Assembly: GCF_014641735.1 (NCBI RefSeq)
Contig: NZ_BMIH01000004.1
Span: 186,001-250,000 of the forward strand
DNA from: Sphingomonas metalli
Lineage (GTDB): Bacteria > Pseudomonadota > Alphaproteobacteria > Sphingomonadales > Sphingomonadaceae
Direction: 5' to 3'
Length of the DNA: 64,000 bases
The notes below the pieces were generated by a model that was not told the origin of the DNA, searched no databases, and saw only the letters and a list, made by a program, of their open reading frames with translations. The position numbers and the translations under genes are program-made. Position 1 is the stretch's first letter, and each line of letters begins with the position of its first letter. This document shows, piece by piece, positions 47,515 to 55,000 of the stretch.

Positions 47515-48395
47515 CACAGCACCCGCTTGAGCGCCCGCGTCACCGCGACGCGCGCGGACCAGGTCGCGAGCAGGATGAAGGCGAGCGGCACGAGCGCCAG
47601 GATACTCCATTCGGTCGGCCCGAGCAGCCCCGCGCTCGCCAGTTCGGACCGCAGCGCGGACAGGCGCGTGCCGACCAGCGCGGCGAGCGCCGCGGCCGCG
47701 CCGGCGCCGGCCAGGCCGCCAAAGGTCGCATCGAGCGCGATGCGCCGCTGGAACAGCCGGGCGAGCTGGACGTCGGTCGAGCCGAGCATGTGCATCACCT
47801 CGATCGTCGCACGGTGCGTCTCCAGGCCGGCGCGCGCGGCGAGCATCACCACCGCGGCGGTGGCGGCGGCGAGCAGCGCGACGACCGCGGCGGCGATCAG
47901 CGCCAGCGTCTGCAACAGGCCGGTGACCGGCGACATCCAGCCCTGTTGCCGGTCCACCCGGACCGATGGCGCCGCCCGCCGCGCCAGCGCGGCGACGCGG
48001 GCGGCGGTGACGTCGTCGGGGCTGGCGAGGTCGACATCGATCAGCGCGGGCACGGGCAGGCCGGCATCGGCGCCGTCGCTCCCCAGCCAGGGCTGGAGCA
48101 GCCGCGCGATCTCCGCCGGATCGACCGGCGCGGCCTGCGCCACGTCGGGGCTGGCGCGCAGGCCGGCGAGGACGCGCGCGGCGGCGGCGTCGCGGCGGGC
48201 GGGCTCGCCGTCGATCACCTGCACGGTCAGCCGCCCGGCGAGCTGACGGCCGAGCTGTCGCTCCGCGGCGCGGGTGCCGAGCCCCATGGCGGCGGCGAGC
48301 ACGGTGAGGAAGACGAGGATCGCCAGCACCGCGATCATCGCGCGCCGCCCGCGCGACCCCTCGAGCAGCGGGGCGGGCTTGCGCCGCGGCCTCAT
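47514..48395 (-). CDS. ftsX: Cell-division ABC-transporter permease FtsX
   Basis: FtsX with FtsE links cell division to activation of cell-wall amidases. The 293-residue protein has a short basic cytoplasmic start (MRPRRKPAPLL), a first membrane segment near residues 20-40, a periplasmic domain (about 45-165) and three further membrane helices, with the FtsX-type stretch HRATIEVMHMLGSTDVQLARLFQRR. It overlaps ftsE by 4 bp and ydcF by one base. Confidence 0.93.
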   Translation of the reverse strand: MRPRRKPAPLLEGSRGRRAMIAVLAILVFLTVLAAAMGLGTRAAERQLGRQLAGRLTVQVIDGEPARRDAAAARVLAGLRASPDVAQAAPVDPAEIARLLQPWLGSDGADAGLPVPALIDVDLASPDDVTAARVAALARRAAPSVRVDRQQGWMSPVTGLLQTLALIAAAVVALLAAATAAVVMLAARAGLETHRATIEVMHMLGSTDVQLARLFQRRIALDATFGGLAGAGAAAALAALVGTRLSALRSELASAGLLGPTEWSILALVPLAFILLATWSARVAVTRALKRVL

Positions 48396-49117
48396 GCCGT
48401 CACCAGCGGCGGCGAGGGGGATTGCGGCGGGGGATTGCGCAGGATGCCGGTCGGGTCGAGCAGCCGGCCGTCGTCGAGCTGCATCATCCGCGCCCCCGGC
48501 ACGCGGGTGAGGAGATGGAGGTCGTGGGTCGCCACGACCACGGTGGTGCCGAGATTGCCGAGCGAGCCGAACAGATGCATCAGCCGGTCGGCCATGTCGG
48601 GATCGACGTTGCCGGTCGGTTCGTCGGCGACGAGGATGTCGGGCCGGTTAATCACCGCGCGGGCGATGGCGACGCGCTGCTGCTCCCCGCCCGACAGCGT
48701 CGCGGGCCGCGCATCGGCGCGCGGGCCGAGGCCGACCCAGGCCAGCATCTCGCGCACCGCGGTGTCGATCTCGCCCGCGGGCAGGCCGGCGATGCGCAGG
48801 GGAAGCGCGACATTCTCCGCCGCGGTCAGGTGCGGCACGAGGCGGAAGTCCTGGAACACCACGCCGATCCGGCGGCGAAAGCCGGGCATCCGCGCACGCG
48901 GCAGCACCACCGCATCCTCGCCGAACAGCCGGATGATCCCGCGGCTGGGCCGCTGGGCGAGATAGATCAGCCGCAGGAGCGAGGTCTTGCCCGCGCCGCT
49001 GGCGCCGGTGAGGAAATAGAAGGTGCCCGACTGCAGCGAGAAGCTGACGTCGCTCAGCGTTTCGGGGCCCGAGCCGTAGCGCAGGCCGACATTCTCGAAC
49101 TGCACGATCGTCGCCAT
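48392..49117 (-). CDS. ftsE: Cell-division ATP-binding protein FtsE
   Basis: This 241-residue ABC ATPase pairs with FtsX. It has Walker A GASGAGKTSLL (near residues 38-48), the Q-loop VFQDFRLVPHLTAAENVALPL, the signature LSGGEQQRVAIARA and Walker B ILVADEPTGNVD. It is the first gene of a four-gene overlapping operon and is divergent from the zinc-ribbon gene across a 132-bp gap, an arrangement common in sphingomonads and their relatives. Confidence 0.96.
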   Translation of the reverse strand: MATIVQFENVGLRYGSGPETLSDVSFSLQSGTFYFLTGASGAGKTSLLRLIYLAQRPSRGIIRLFGEDAVVLPRARMPGFRRRIGVVFQDFRLVPHLTAAENVALPLRIAGLPAGEIDTAVREMLAWVGLGPRADARPATLSGGEQQRVAIARAVINRPDILVADEPTGNVDPDMADRLMHLFGSLGNLGTTVVVATHDLHLLTRVPGARMMQLDDGRLLDPTGILRNPPPQSPSPPLVTA

Positions 49118-49249
49118 CGGTAGCCAAGCCTTTGCATCAGGCGGCGCCGCGCATCAAGCCGCGGCGCTTGGTGCTTGCAACATCCGGGCGGTGCGTGGCA
49201 CATCCGCTTCCCACGGCCAGTACCGGCCGCTGGTGAAGCGCGCCCGTCC

Positions 49250-50137
49250 ATGATCCTCGAATGTCCCGAATGCCGCACCCGCTATCTGGTGCCCGACAGC
49301 GCGATCGGGGTCGAGGGCCGGACGGTGCGCTGCGCCAATTGCCGGCACAGCTGGTTCCAGGAGCCGGCGATCCTCGATCTGGCCCGCCCGGTCGCGCCGC
49401 CGCCCCCGCCTCCACAGGCACCGCCGCCGCCACCGCCCCCGCCCCCGCCCCCTACGCCCCCTGCGCCGGTCGCGGCGCCCGAACCGGCCTATGCGCGCGA
49501 CGAGGAGGAGGGATGGAGCGCTCCTCCCGAACCCGTCGCGGCCCCGATGCCGGCGCCGGTCATCCCCAATCCTGCCGCCATGCCGTCGCCGGCGGCCGCG
49601 GCGGGGATGCCGATCGCGGGGCCCGGCTATGCGACCGGCTCCTATGCCGCGGCGGAAGCCTTTGCCGCCGATCCCGACGCCTATGCCTATCGCCCGCCGG
49701 TGCGCGCGCGGCGCAATCCGGCCCGGCGCTGGACCGCGCTGGCGCTGCTCGCCGGGCTGCTGATGCTGGCGGGGGTGGGCGCGATCCTGTGGACGGGCGC
49801 GCCGGGCCTCGCCTCGCGCATGGGGCTGGAGCTGCCGGGCAGCGAGACGCCGCTGCGCCTGCGCGACAATCCGATCGAGCGGCGCGAGCTGGAGAACGGG
49901 TCGGAACTGTTCGCGGTCAGCGGCCAGGTGACCAATCCTTCGTCCGAGCGGCAGCGCGTGCCCGACATCCGCGCCGAGCTGCGCGATGCGGACGGCCGGC
50001 TGGTCTATAGCTGGACGATCACGCCCGAGCGGCGGACGCTGGCGCCGGGCGCGTCGATCGACTTCAATTCGGCGAAGCTCGACGTTCCCGCCAACTCCAA
50101 GCGGCTGGAGCTGAGCTTCGCCGGCGAGGGGAGCTGA
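49250..50137 (+). CDS. MJ0042-type zinc-ribbon membrane protein
   Basis: The protein has 295 residues. The N-terminal zinc ribbon has Cys pairs at 5/8 and 28/31 (CPEC and CANC). A long Pro-rich linker follows, including a run of about 20 prolines and alanines near 48-75. A single membrane helix ([17 protein letters not shown]) lies near 187-203. A C-terminal DUF3426-like domain ([31 protein letters not shown]) closes the protein. Its function is unknown; the constant pairing with ftsEX hints at envelope or division control. Confidence 0.88.
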   Translation: MILECPECRTRYLVPDSAIGVEGRTVRCANCRHSWFQEPAILDLARPVAPPPPPPQAPPPPPPPPPPPTPPAPVAAPEPAYARDEEEGWSAPPEPVAAPMPAPVIPNPAAMPSPAAAAGMPIAGPGYATGSYAAAEAFAADPDAYAYRPPVRARRNPARRWTALALLAGLLMLAGVGAILWTGAPGLASRMGLELPGSETPLRLRDNPIERRELENGSELFAVSGQVTNPSSERQRVPDIRAELRDADGRLVYSWTITPERRTLAPGASIDFNSAKLDVPANSKRLELSFAGEGS

Positions 50138-50219
50138 AACAAGCCGTTGCAGGGGGGCGATCGACCTGCTAGGGGCGCTCGCCTACCGGCCGCCGGGTCC
50201 TTCGGCGGTAATGGCACGT

Positions 50220-50306
50220 GCGGTCGTGGCGGAACTGGTAGACGCGCAACGTTGAGGTCGTTGTGGCCGAAAGGCCGTGGAAGTTCGAGTCTTCTCGACC
50301 GCACCA
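50220..50306 (+). tRNA. tRNA-Leu (anticodon GAG)
   Basis: The acceptor stem GCGGTCG pairs with CGACCGC, followed by A and an encoded CCA. The anticodon stem CAACG/CGTTG holds the loop TTGAGGT with anticodon GAG. The long variable arm (TGGCCGAAAGGCC) is typical of class II tRNAs. The T arm contains GTTCGAGT. It reads leucine CUC and CUU codons. Its 3' end overlaps a possible attachment repeat (50292-50309). Confidence 0.96.
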
Positions 50307-50592
50307 GTCATGAGCCGGCCGAGCCATCCGGATCCTTTTGATCCCGTGGCCGCCGATGACGAAGACGTTTCGGGCATCGAACGTCTCACCATGGATCAGC
50401 CGTACCCTCCAAGATGCGTGCAATTCCATGCGATTTGTGAGCTGTAGCGTCGTGGCGACCCGGTATTCACCGGCATCTTCCGCTTCGAGAAGACACTAGC
50501 CGCCGCCCGAGACGGAACATCGTTGCGTTTATTGCGCTAATTGCGTTTATTGCGAATATGCCTTATACGTCGGAGCAACGGAGGCTCCCGCT
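50307..50592. promoter_or_regulatory. Leader of the toxin-antitoxin pair with 18-bp direct repeat
   Basis: This 286-bp stretch is less GC-rich than the surroundings and holds no supported gene. TTGCGTTTATTGCG occurs at 50523-50536 and again at 50541-50554, a period of 18 bp, 39-70 bp before the antitoxin start. Such tandem sites are typical operators for self-regulated antitoxins and overlap where a promoter would be. Confidence 0.5.
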
Positions 50593-51048
50593 ATGACCCT
50601 GCCAGCCTTTGCCGAGCTGCTCGGCAGTCGGCTGCCTTCCGCGACGGAAATGGCAGCAGCCAATCAGCTACGTCAGGTCCTCGCATCGCAAGCGTCGGGT
50701 GGTGCGACGCTGAGAGTCCTGGACGGCGATAAAACGCCGACCGAGATCACGCTGTCGCCTGGCCTGTCCAAATTGCTGATGGAGTTGCTGCGGCACGTTG
50801 GCAGCGGTGATGCTGTCACGCTGGTGCCTGTCAGTCAGATGCTGACGACCCAGCAAGCGGCAGATATCCTGAACGTGTCCCGCCCCTTCCTCATCTCCCT
50901 GCTGGAGAGGAGGGACATTCCATTCGAAATGGTGGGGCGTCATCGTCGCATCAAAGCCGAGGATCTGTTCGCCTATAAGCGGGCGCGGGATGGGAAGCGC
51001 GACGCGGCACTGTCGGCGCTTGCCGAGATGGATGCCGAGTATCTCTAG
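50593..51048 (+). CDS. HTH (excisionase-type) antitoxin
   Basis: The protein has 151 residues. The N-terminal half is not recognised. The C-terminal part (residues about 82-135) is a MerR/excisionase-like HTH: MLTTQQAADILNVSRPFLISLLERRDIPFEMVGRHRRI then DLFAYKRARD. It lies 2 bp before a PIN-domain gene, the order usual for antitoxin then toxin, so it probably represses its own promoter and neutralises the nuclease. ATG 50593 is preceded by GGAGG. Codon use is less GC-biased than the flanking genes. Confidence 0.85.
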   Translation: MTLPAFAELLGSRLPSATEMAAANQLRQVLASQASGGATLRVLDGDKTPTEITLSPGLSKLLMELLRHVGSGDAVTLVPVSQMLTTQQAADILNVSRPFLISLLERRDIPFEMVGRHRRIKAEDLFAYKRARDGKRDAALSALAEMDAEYL

Positions 51049-51050
51049 GC

Positions 51051-51641
51051 GTGTTCGCGAATAGGTACACGGCCTTCATCGACGCCTGCACCCTGGCAAG
51101 TGCGCTGAAGCGCAACCTGCTGCTGACCCTTGCCGAGGCCGAATTCTTCCGGGTCCGCTGGTCCGACAGGGTGATGGACGAGACGGAAGCTGCGATCACT
51201 GGCATATTGACCGCCAAGCAGGTCGTGGACGCTGCCGCTCGCGGGCACCGGGCACGCAGGGCGATGGAGGAGGCGTTCGAGGATGCCGGCGTGTCGGACT
51301 ACGACATGTTCCTGCCGTCTTGCACCGGGCTCCCTGATCCCCGCGATGCGCACGTCCTGGCTGCGGCGCTCAAAACGCAGGCGGCGACCATCGTGACGGA
51401 AAATCTGCGGGACTTTCCCGCCGACATCATGGGCCGCCTGAACCTGGAGGCGAAGTCGGCCGATCACTTCATCGCCGACACCATCGCCCTTGATCCAGGA
51501 CGGGCCGTGGCTGCCGTTCGAAAGATGCGGGACCGCTTCCGAAGGCCGGAGAAGACGGCTGACATCCTCTTGCTGGATATGGAAGCGGCCGGTCTGACGG
51601 AGACCGTCGACATATTGAAGGCGCATGTCCTCTCCCTGTGA
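51051..51641 (+). CDS. PIN-domain ribonuclease toxin
   Basis: The protein has 196 residues. PIN-domain acidic residues are visible: Asp in AFIDACTLAS (near residue 11), Glu in VMDETEAAI, Asp in LPDPRDAHVLAAAL (near 100) and Asp in TENLRDFP. Members are Mg-dependent RNases that act as toxins. A C-terminal extension of about 70 residues (KSADHFIADTIALDP onward) is longer than in a minimal VapC, a variant seen in COG1569-like PIN proteins. The GTG start is 2 bp after the antitoxin stop, so the two are coupled. Confidence 0.87.
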   Translation: MFANRYTAFIDACTLASALKRNLLLTLAEAEFFRVRWSDRVMDETEAAITGILTAKQVVDAAARGHRARRAMEEAFEDAGVSDYDMFLPSCTGLPDPRDAHVLAAALKTQAATIVTENLRDFPADIMGRLNLEAKSADHFIADTIALDPGRAVAAVRKMRDRFRRPEKTADILLLDMEAAGLTETVDILKAHVLSL

Positions 51642-51685
51642 GCTGCGCGCCACGGCCCGAAGTGATCGCCGCCCTCACGCGGGCT

Positions 51686-51702
51686 TTCTCGATACACCAG
51701 TC
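51686..51702 (+). repeat. Imperfect copy of tRNA-Leu 3' end (possible attR)
   Basis: TTCTCGATACACCAGTC resembles the tRNA 3' segment TTCTCGACCGCACCAGTC at 50292-50309 (15 of 18 positions when one gap is allowed). The two flank the toxin-antitoxin pair, as att sites would. No integrase is present and the match is short, so this is a suggestion only. Confidence 0.3.
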
Positions 51703-51754
51703 CCACCCAACCTGCGTCAACGCGCCGCCTCCGCATCATCGCTACCCTCCCCCG

Positions 51755-52345
51755 ATGGACGCAACGATTACCGAACCTGCGGCGGGCGGCACGGCGCTGG
51801 TCATCATCGACATGATCAACCGGCTCGATTTCGAGGATGCGCCGGACATCATCGCGGCGGCCGAAGAGGCGGCGCAGGCGATCCGGCGGCTGCGCGATGC
51901 GGCGGATGCGTGCGGGGTGCCGGCCATCTACGTCAACGACAATGGCGGCAAGTGGCATTCGGACCGTTCGGCCCTGATCGAGGAAGTGCGCGGCGCCAAT
52001 CCGGTCGCGCGGCGGATCGTCGACCTGCTGGCGCCGCGGGAGCAGGATTATTTCGTCATCAAGCCGCAATTCTCCGGCTTCTACGCGACCAACCTGCCGG
52101 TGCTGCTGCCGCGGCTGGGCGCGAGCCGGCTGATCCTGACCGGGATCGCCGCCGATATCTGCGTGCTGTTCACCGCGGCGGACGCGCATATGCGCGAATA
52201 TGACCTGTGGGTGCCGCCCGAAGGGGTGGCGAGCTTCGACGCGCGCCGCACGAACTGGGCGCTGGAGATCATGGCGAAGAGCATGGCCGCCGACACGCGC
52301 GGGCTGGACAGCCAGTCGGTGGCGGACTGGGTGGCGGCGGGCTGA
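51755..52345 (+). CDS. Isochorismatase-family cysteine hydrolase
   Basis: This 196-residue cytoplasmic protein has the catalytic triad of the family: Asp in LVIIDMINRLD (near residue 19), Lys in FVIKPQFSGFYATNL (near 99) and Cys in TGIAADICVLFTA (near 132). Relatives hydrolyse isochorismate, nicotinamide or other small amides; the substrate here is unknown. The ATG at 51755 is chosen as the domain start; an upstream in-frame start at 51638 would read through the presumed junction of the accessory insert. Confidence 0.9.
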   Translation: MDATITEPAAGGTALVIIDMINRLDFEDAPDIIAAAEEAAQAIRRLRDAADACGVPAIYVNDNGGKWHSDRSALIEEVRGANPVARRIVDLLAPREQDYFVIKPQFSGFYATNLPVLLPRLGASRLILTGIAADICVLFTAADAHMREYDLWVPPEGVASFDARRTNWALEIMAKSMAADTRGLDSQSVADWVAAG

Positions 52346-52363
52346 GCCCGGCGCGGCCGCCGC

Positions 52364-52972
52364 TCAGCGCTCCAGGATGCGGGTGAGCAGGGGGAGCGGC
52401 AGGGACTCGCAGAACTGGAAGCCGCACAGCCCCTGATGCTCCCAGCGGACGCGCCCGAAGACGGTGGCGGGCGGCCCGGGCAGGGTCAGCTGCCCGACAT
52501 CGCCGATATTGACGCCGGCATCGAGGAGCAGCTTGGCGCCGCCGGCGGAGATGTCGACCAGCTCGGCCGGGTAGCGCCCCTCGCGGATGCGCAGCGCCAC
52601 CAGCGTCCGAACGGCGAAGCGCGGCGGCCGCGCCAGCTCGCCCGGGTCGTGCGAGGGGTGGAGGGCGGCGTCGATCGGCTGCTCGCTGGCGAAGGCGACC
52701 CCCGCCTTGACCCCGTTGACCCAGCGGACGGTGCCGACCATCGCGCTCATGCCGCGAATCTCGATCATCAGCGTCTCGCCGACCGACGGCGCGGCGGCAA
52801 AGCGCGCGACCAGGCCGCCCGGCGCAAGGTCGTGGACGATGCACGCGCCGACGCCGCCATCGCCGCGGATCACCTTGCCGATCAGCAGGACCGGATTGAT
52901 CCGCCCCTCCCGGCCGCTCCGGGCGGGAGCGGAGTGGGGCCTTGCGGGTTGATGCATCGATCCATGTTCCAT
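52364..52972 (-). CDS. Tandem PilZ-domain protein
   Basis: The protein has 202 residues in two PilZ-like halves. The first half (about 15-105) contains CIVHDLAPGGLVARF. The second (about 110-200) has RPPRFAVRTLVALRI and LVDISAGGAKLLLDAG, which fits the c-di-GMP-binding pattern RxxxR and D/NxSxxG less than perfectly. It may act as a c-di-GMP effector. It is convergent with the isochorismatase gene and divergent from the DUF892 gene. Confidence 0.82.
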   Translation of the reverse strand: MEHGSMHQPARPHSAPARSGREGRINPVLLIGKVIRGDGGVGACIVHDLAPGGLVARFAAAPSVGETLMIEIRGMSAMVGTVRWVNGVKAGVAFASEQPIDAALHPSHDPGELARPPRFAVRTLVALRIREGRYPAELVDISAGGAKLLLDAGVNIGDVGQLTLPGPPATVFGRVRWEHQGLCGFQFCESLPLPLLTRILER

Positions 52973-53070
52973 GCGCCCGGCATGTGCGCAGGCCGTTAAG
53001 CAAGGTTGAAGCTTGATCGAAATGAAGAACCGGAATCAGAATGAAGAGGTAAATTCCGGATCTTTGTTCT

Positions 53071-53096
53071 GAAACTTCCTAAAGGCCTGGTTCGTT
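53071..53096 (+). promoter_or_regulatory. Possible EcfG-type stress promoter
   Basis: GAAAC (53071-53075) is followed after 17 bp by CGTT (53093-53096). The alphaproteobacterial general-stress sigma factor EcfG recognises GGAAC-N16/17-CGTT; one base of the -35 differs. It lies 71 bp before the DUF892 start. Confidence 0.5.
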
Positions 53097-53105
53097 GATC
53101 TCGAA

Positions 53106-53137
53106 CACCACGCGCGACCCGAACGCTGCGCGTGGTG
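53106..53137 (+). other. Hairpin in the DUF892 mRNA leader
   Basis: CACCACGCGC and GCGCGTGGTG form a perfect 10-bp stem with a 12-nt loop. If transcription starts about 7 nt after the proposed -10, the hairpin sits at the very 5' end of the message, where it could slow decay. Confidence 0.5.
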
Positions 53138-53166
53138 ACCAGTCCATCTTTGCGGAGGGAAACGCC

Positions 53167-53682
53167 ATGGGCCTGTTCTCCAAGGACATTGCGACGCTGC
53201 ACGATCTCTACGTGCATCAACTGCAGGACGTCTATTATGCGGAGCAGCAGATCACCAAGGCTCTGCCCAAGATGATCGACAAGGCGACGGCGCCCGAACT
53301 GCGCGGCGGGTTCGAGACGCATCTGCGCGAGACCGAGGGGCAGATCGCCCGGCTGGAACAGGTGTTCGCGCTGGAGGGGCTGGCCGCCAAGGGCGTGACC
53401 TGCCCGGCGATCGACGGGATCATCAAGGAGGCCAACGAGGTCGCGGGCGACATCGCCGACAAGGCGGTGCTCGACGCGGCGCTCACCGCGGCGGCGCAGG
53501 CGGTCGAGCATTACGAGATCAGCCGTTACGGCACGCTGATCGCCTGGGCCGAGCAGCTCGGCCGCGACGAGGCCGCGCAGATCCTGCGCGAGACGCTGGC
53601 GGAGGAGAAGGCGACCGACGAGGCGCTGACGAAGCTGGCCGCGGGCGGGCTGAACCGGCGGGCGGAGATGGCGGACGGTTGA
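53167..53682 (+). CDS. DUF892 (YciE/YciF) ferritin-like stress protein
   Basis: This 171-residue four-helix protein has the DUF892 pattern: LHDLYVHQLQDVYYAEQQITKALPKM, FETHLRETEGQIARLEQVF, EHYEISRYGTLIAWAEQLG and LRETLAEEKATDEALTKLA. The Glu/His residues would form a ferritin-like di-metal site. Homologues are induced by stress and starvation. The strong AGGGAAACGCC leader supports the ATG at 53167. The upstream stress-type promoter suggests control by the general stress response. Confidence 0.93.
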   Translation: MGLFSKDIATLHDLYVHQLQDVYYAEQQITKALPKMIDKATAPELRGGFETHLRETEGQIARLEQVFALEGLAAKGVTCPAIDGIIKEANEVAGDIADKAVLDAALTAAAQAVEHYEISRYGTLIAWAEQLGRDEAAQILRETLAEEKATDEALTKLAAGGLNRRAEMADG

Positions 53683-53994
53683 GGAAGCCGGTCAGGACGC
53701 TTGGATTGGCCTGAGGTCGCCGCCCTGGCGCGGGCCGCGGTCAGTCGCGGCGCTTGTTGCGTTCCGTCATTGGGAAATCCCGGCTTTGGCGGGAATTGCG
53801 AGAACGGTGCACCATCTGCGTCGTGTACACGTCATCCCGGACTCGTTCCGGGATCCACGGTTCCGCATCATCACCGGCTGATGGGTTTGTGACGCGGTGG
53901 ATGCCGGAACAAGTCCGGCATGACGCGGAATTTTTTAGGGGATCCGGCACTTGCCCGGACGACCGAGTCGTCGCTGCGTCGACGCGCGCCCGGC
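53683..53994. repeat. Gap with paired-hairpin repeat (53830-53925)
   Basis: There is no gene. 53830-53925 begins CGTCATCCCGGACTCGTTCC and ends GGAACAAGTCCGGCATGACG, the same family as 24517-24613 and 58486-58581. A half-element lies near 53766-53800 (CGTCATTGGGAAATCCCGG). It lies between converging genes. Confidence 0.75.
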
Positions 53995-54315
53995 TCAGCC
54001 CCGGCCCAACCCCAGCAGGTGCGCGTGGACCGTATCGTCGAGCGGTCGGGCGAAGGTGCAGGCATAGTGGAAGCGGTCGCGCCAGGCGACGCTCGCCTCG
54101 AGCGGGGCGAGGCCGGGCAGGGTGAGCCAGACGGCCATGCCCGGCTCCAGCGGCGTCGCGGTCTCGGCCCGGAAGCCGGTGGCGGACAGGTCGGTGACGT
54201 CGAGGTCGAAGCGCGCCTGTTCGCGATCGCGCAGGTGCGCGCGCATGCGGACGGGGCGGCGGAGCGCGTCGCGGCGCTCGCCTTCGGCGGTGGGAGAGGC
54301 GGTGACAGGGTCCAT
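53995..54315 (-). CDS. Single-domain PilZ protein
   Basis: The protein has 106 residues. After a short N-terminus, RRDALRRPVRMRAHLRD gives the arginine-rich c-di-GMP contact and LDVTDLSATGFRAETA gives the second motif (near residues 37-52). The rest is the beta-barrel, with VWLTLPGLAPLEASVAWRD. It is likely a c-di-GMP-binding effector domain. The start at 54315 is taken as the ATG nearest the domain. A longer frame upstream runs antisense-free but into crtZ. Confidence 0.85.
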   Translation of the reverse strand: MDPVTASPTAEGERRDALRRPVRMRAHLRDREQARFDLDVTDLSATGFRAETATPLEPGMAVWLTLPGLAPLEASVAWRDRFHYACTFARPLDDTVHAHLLGLGRG

Positions 54316-54341
54316 GACGCCGCACCCTAGGCGCGCGGCCG

Positions 54342-54869
54342 TTAACGCCCGGTTGTCTGCTCCGCCCGGCGCTCTGCCGCAGGTGCGCGGACGCCGGCAC
54401 GCGAACGGCGCTTCAGCTCGGCCTTGAGCGACTCGGGGCGCGGCGCGACGAGGAAGCCGAAGCTGACATTGCCGTCCTTGGTCTCGACCACGTGATGGAG
54501 GCGATGCGCCTGGACGATCCGCTTCATGTAGCGCGAGCGCGGCAGGTAGCGGGTGGGGATGCGCTGGTGGACGATGATGTCGTGGAAGCCGAAATAGATC
54601 GCGCCATAGGCGGCGATCCCCGCGCCGATCCAGGCGAAGCCGGGCCACCAGCCGAGCTGGAGCGCGCCGAAGATCAGCAGGAACGACGGCACCGCGAAGA
54701 TCGCGGCATAGAGGTCGTTGAGCTCCCAATGGCCGGTGCGCGGGCGGTGGTGGCTTTCGTGCAGGAACCAGCCGGGGCCATGCATGATCCAGCGGTGCGC
54801 GGCATAGGCGAAGGCCTCCATGCCGATCACGGTCAGGGTGAAGATCAGGGCGCCGATCGGCCAGGACAT
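54342..54869 (-). CDS. crtZ: Beta-carotene hydroxylase CrtZ
   Basis: CrtZ adds 3- and 3'-hydroxyls to beta-ionone rings, giving zeaxanthin, a step toward the yellow nostoxanthin-type pigments of sphingomonads. The 175-residue membrane enzyme has the four His clusters that bind di-iron: HRWIMH (near residue 26), HESHH (near 38), HDIIVHQ and HRLHH. It has about four membrane segments. The C-terminus carries a basic Ala/Arg-rich tail. It is divergent from sucC. Confidence 0.93.
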   Translation of the reverse strand: MSWPIGALIFTLTVIGMEAFAYAAHRWIMHGPGWFLHESHHRPRTGHWELNDLYAAIFAVPSFLLIFGALQLGWWPGFAWIGAGIAAYGAIYFGFHDIIVHQRIPTRYLPRSRYMKRIVQAHRLHHVVETKDGNVSFGFLVAPRPESLKAELKRRSRAGVRAPAAERRAEQTTGR

Positions 54870-54883
54870 GCTGCTTCCATCTA

Positions 54884-54900
54884 TTGCATTGCATTCGCAA
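54884..54900. promoter_or_regulatory. Weak inverted repeat between crtZ and sucC
   Basis: TTGCATTGCATTCGCAA has TTGC/GCAA ends and matches the alphaproteobacterial Fur-type box (TGCGAATNATTCGCA) at about 11 of 15 positions on the minus strand. It lies 15 bp upstream of the crtZ start. The resemblance is weak and is recorded only as a candidate. Confidence 0.2.
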
Positions 54901-55000
54901 CAACGATTCATCCACCTTTGCGGGTGCAGGGTGGATTCGCGTGCCCGCCTGTGCAAAGGGCACTTCCAGTCCCCGATAGCATCATAAGGCGAGGCCGCCC

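Noticed and set aside
50169..50429. Minus-strand 86-codon frame over the tRNA
   Set aside because: It overlaps the complete tRNA-Leu gene on the opposite strand and has no supporting motif.
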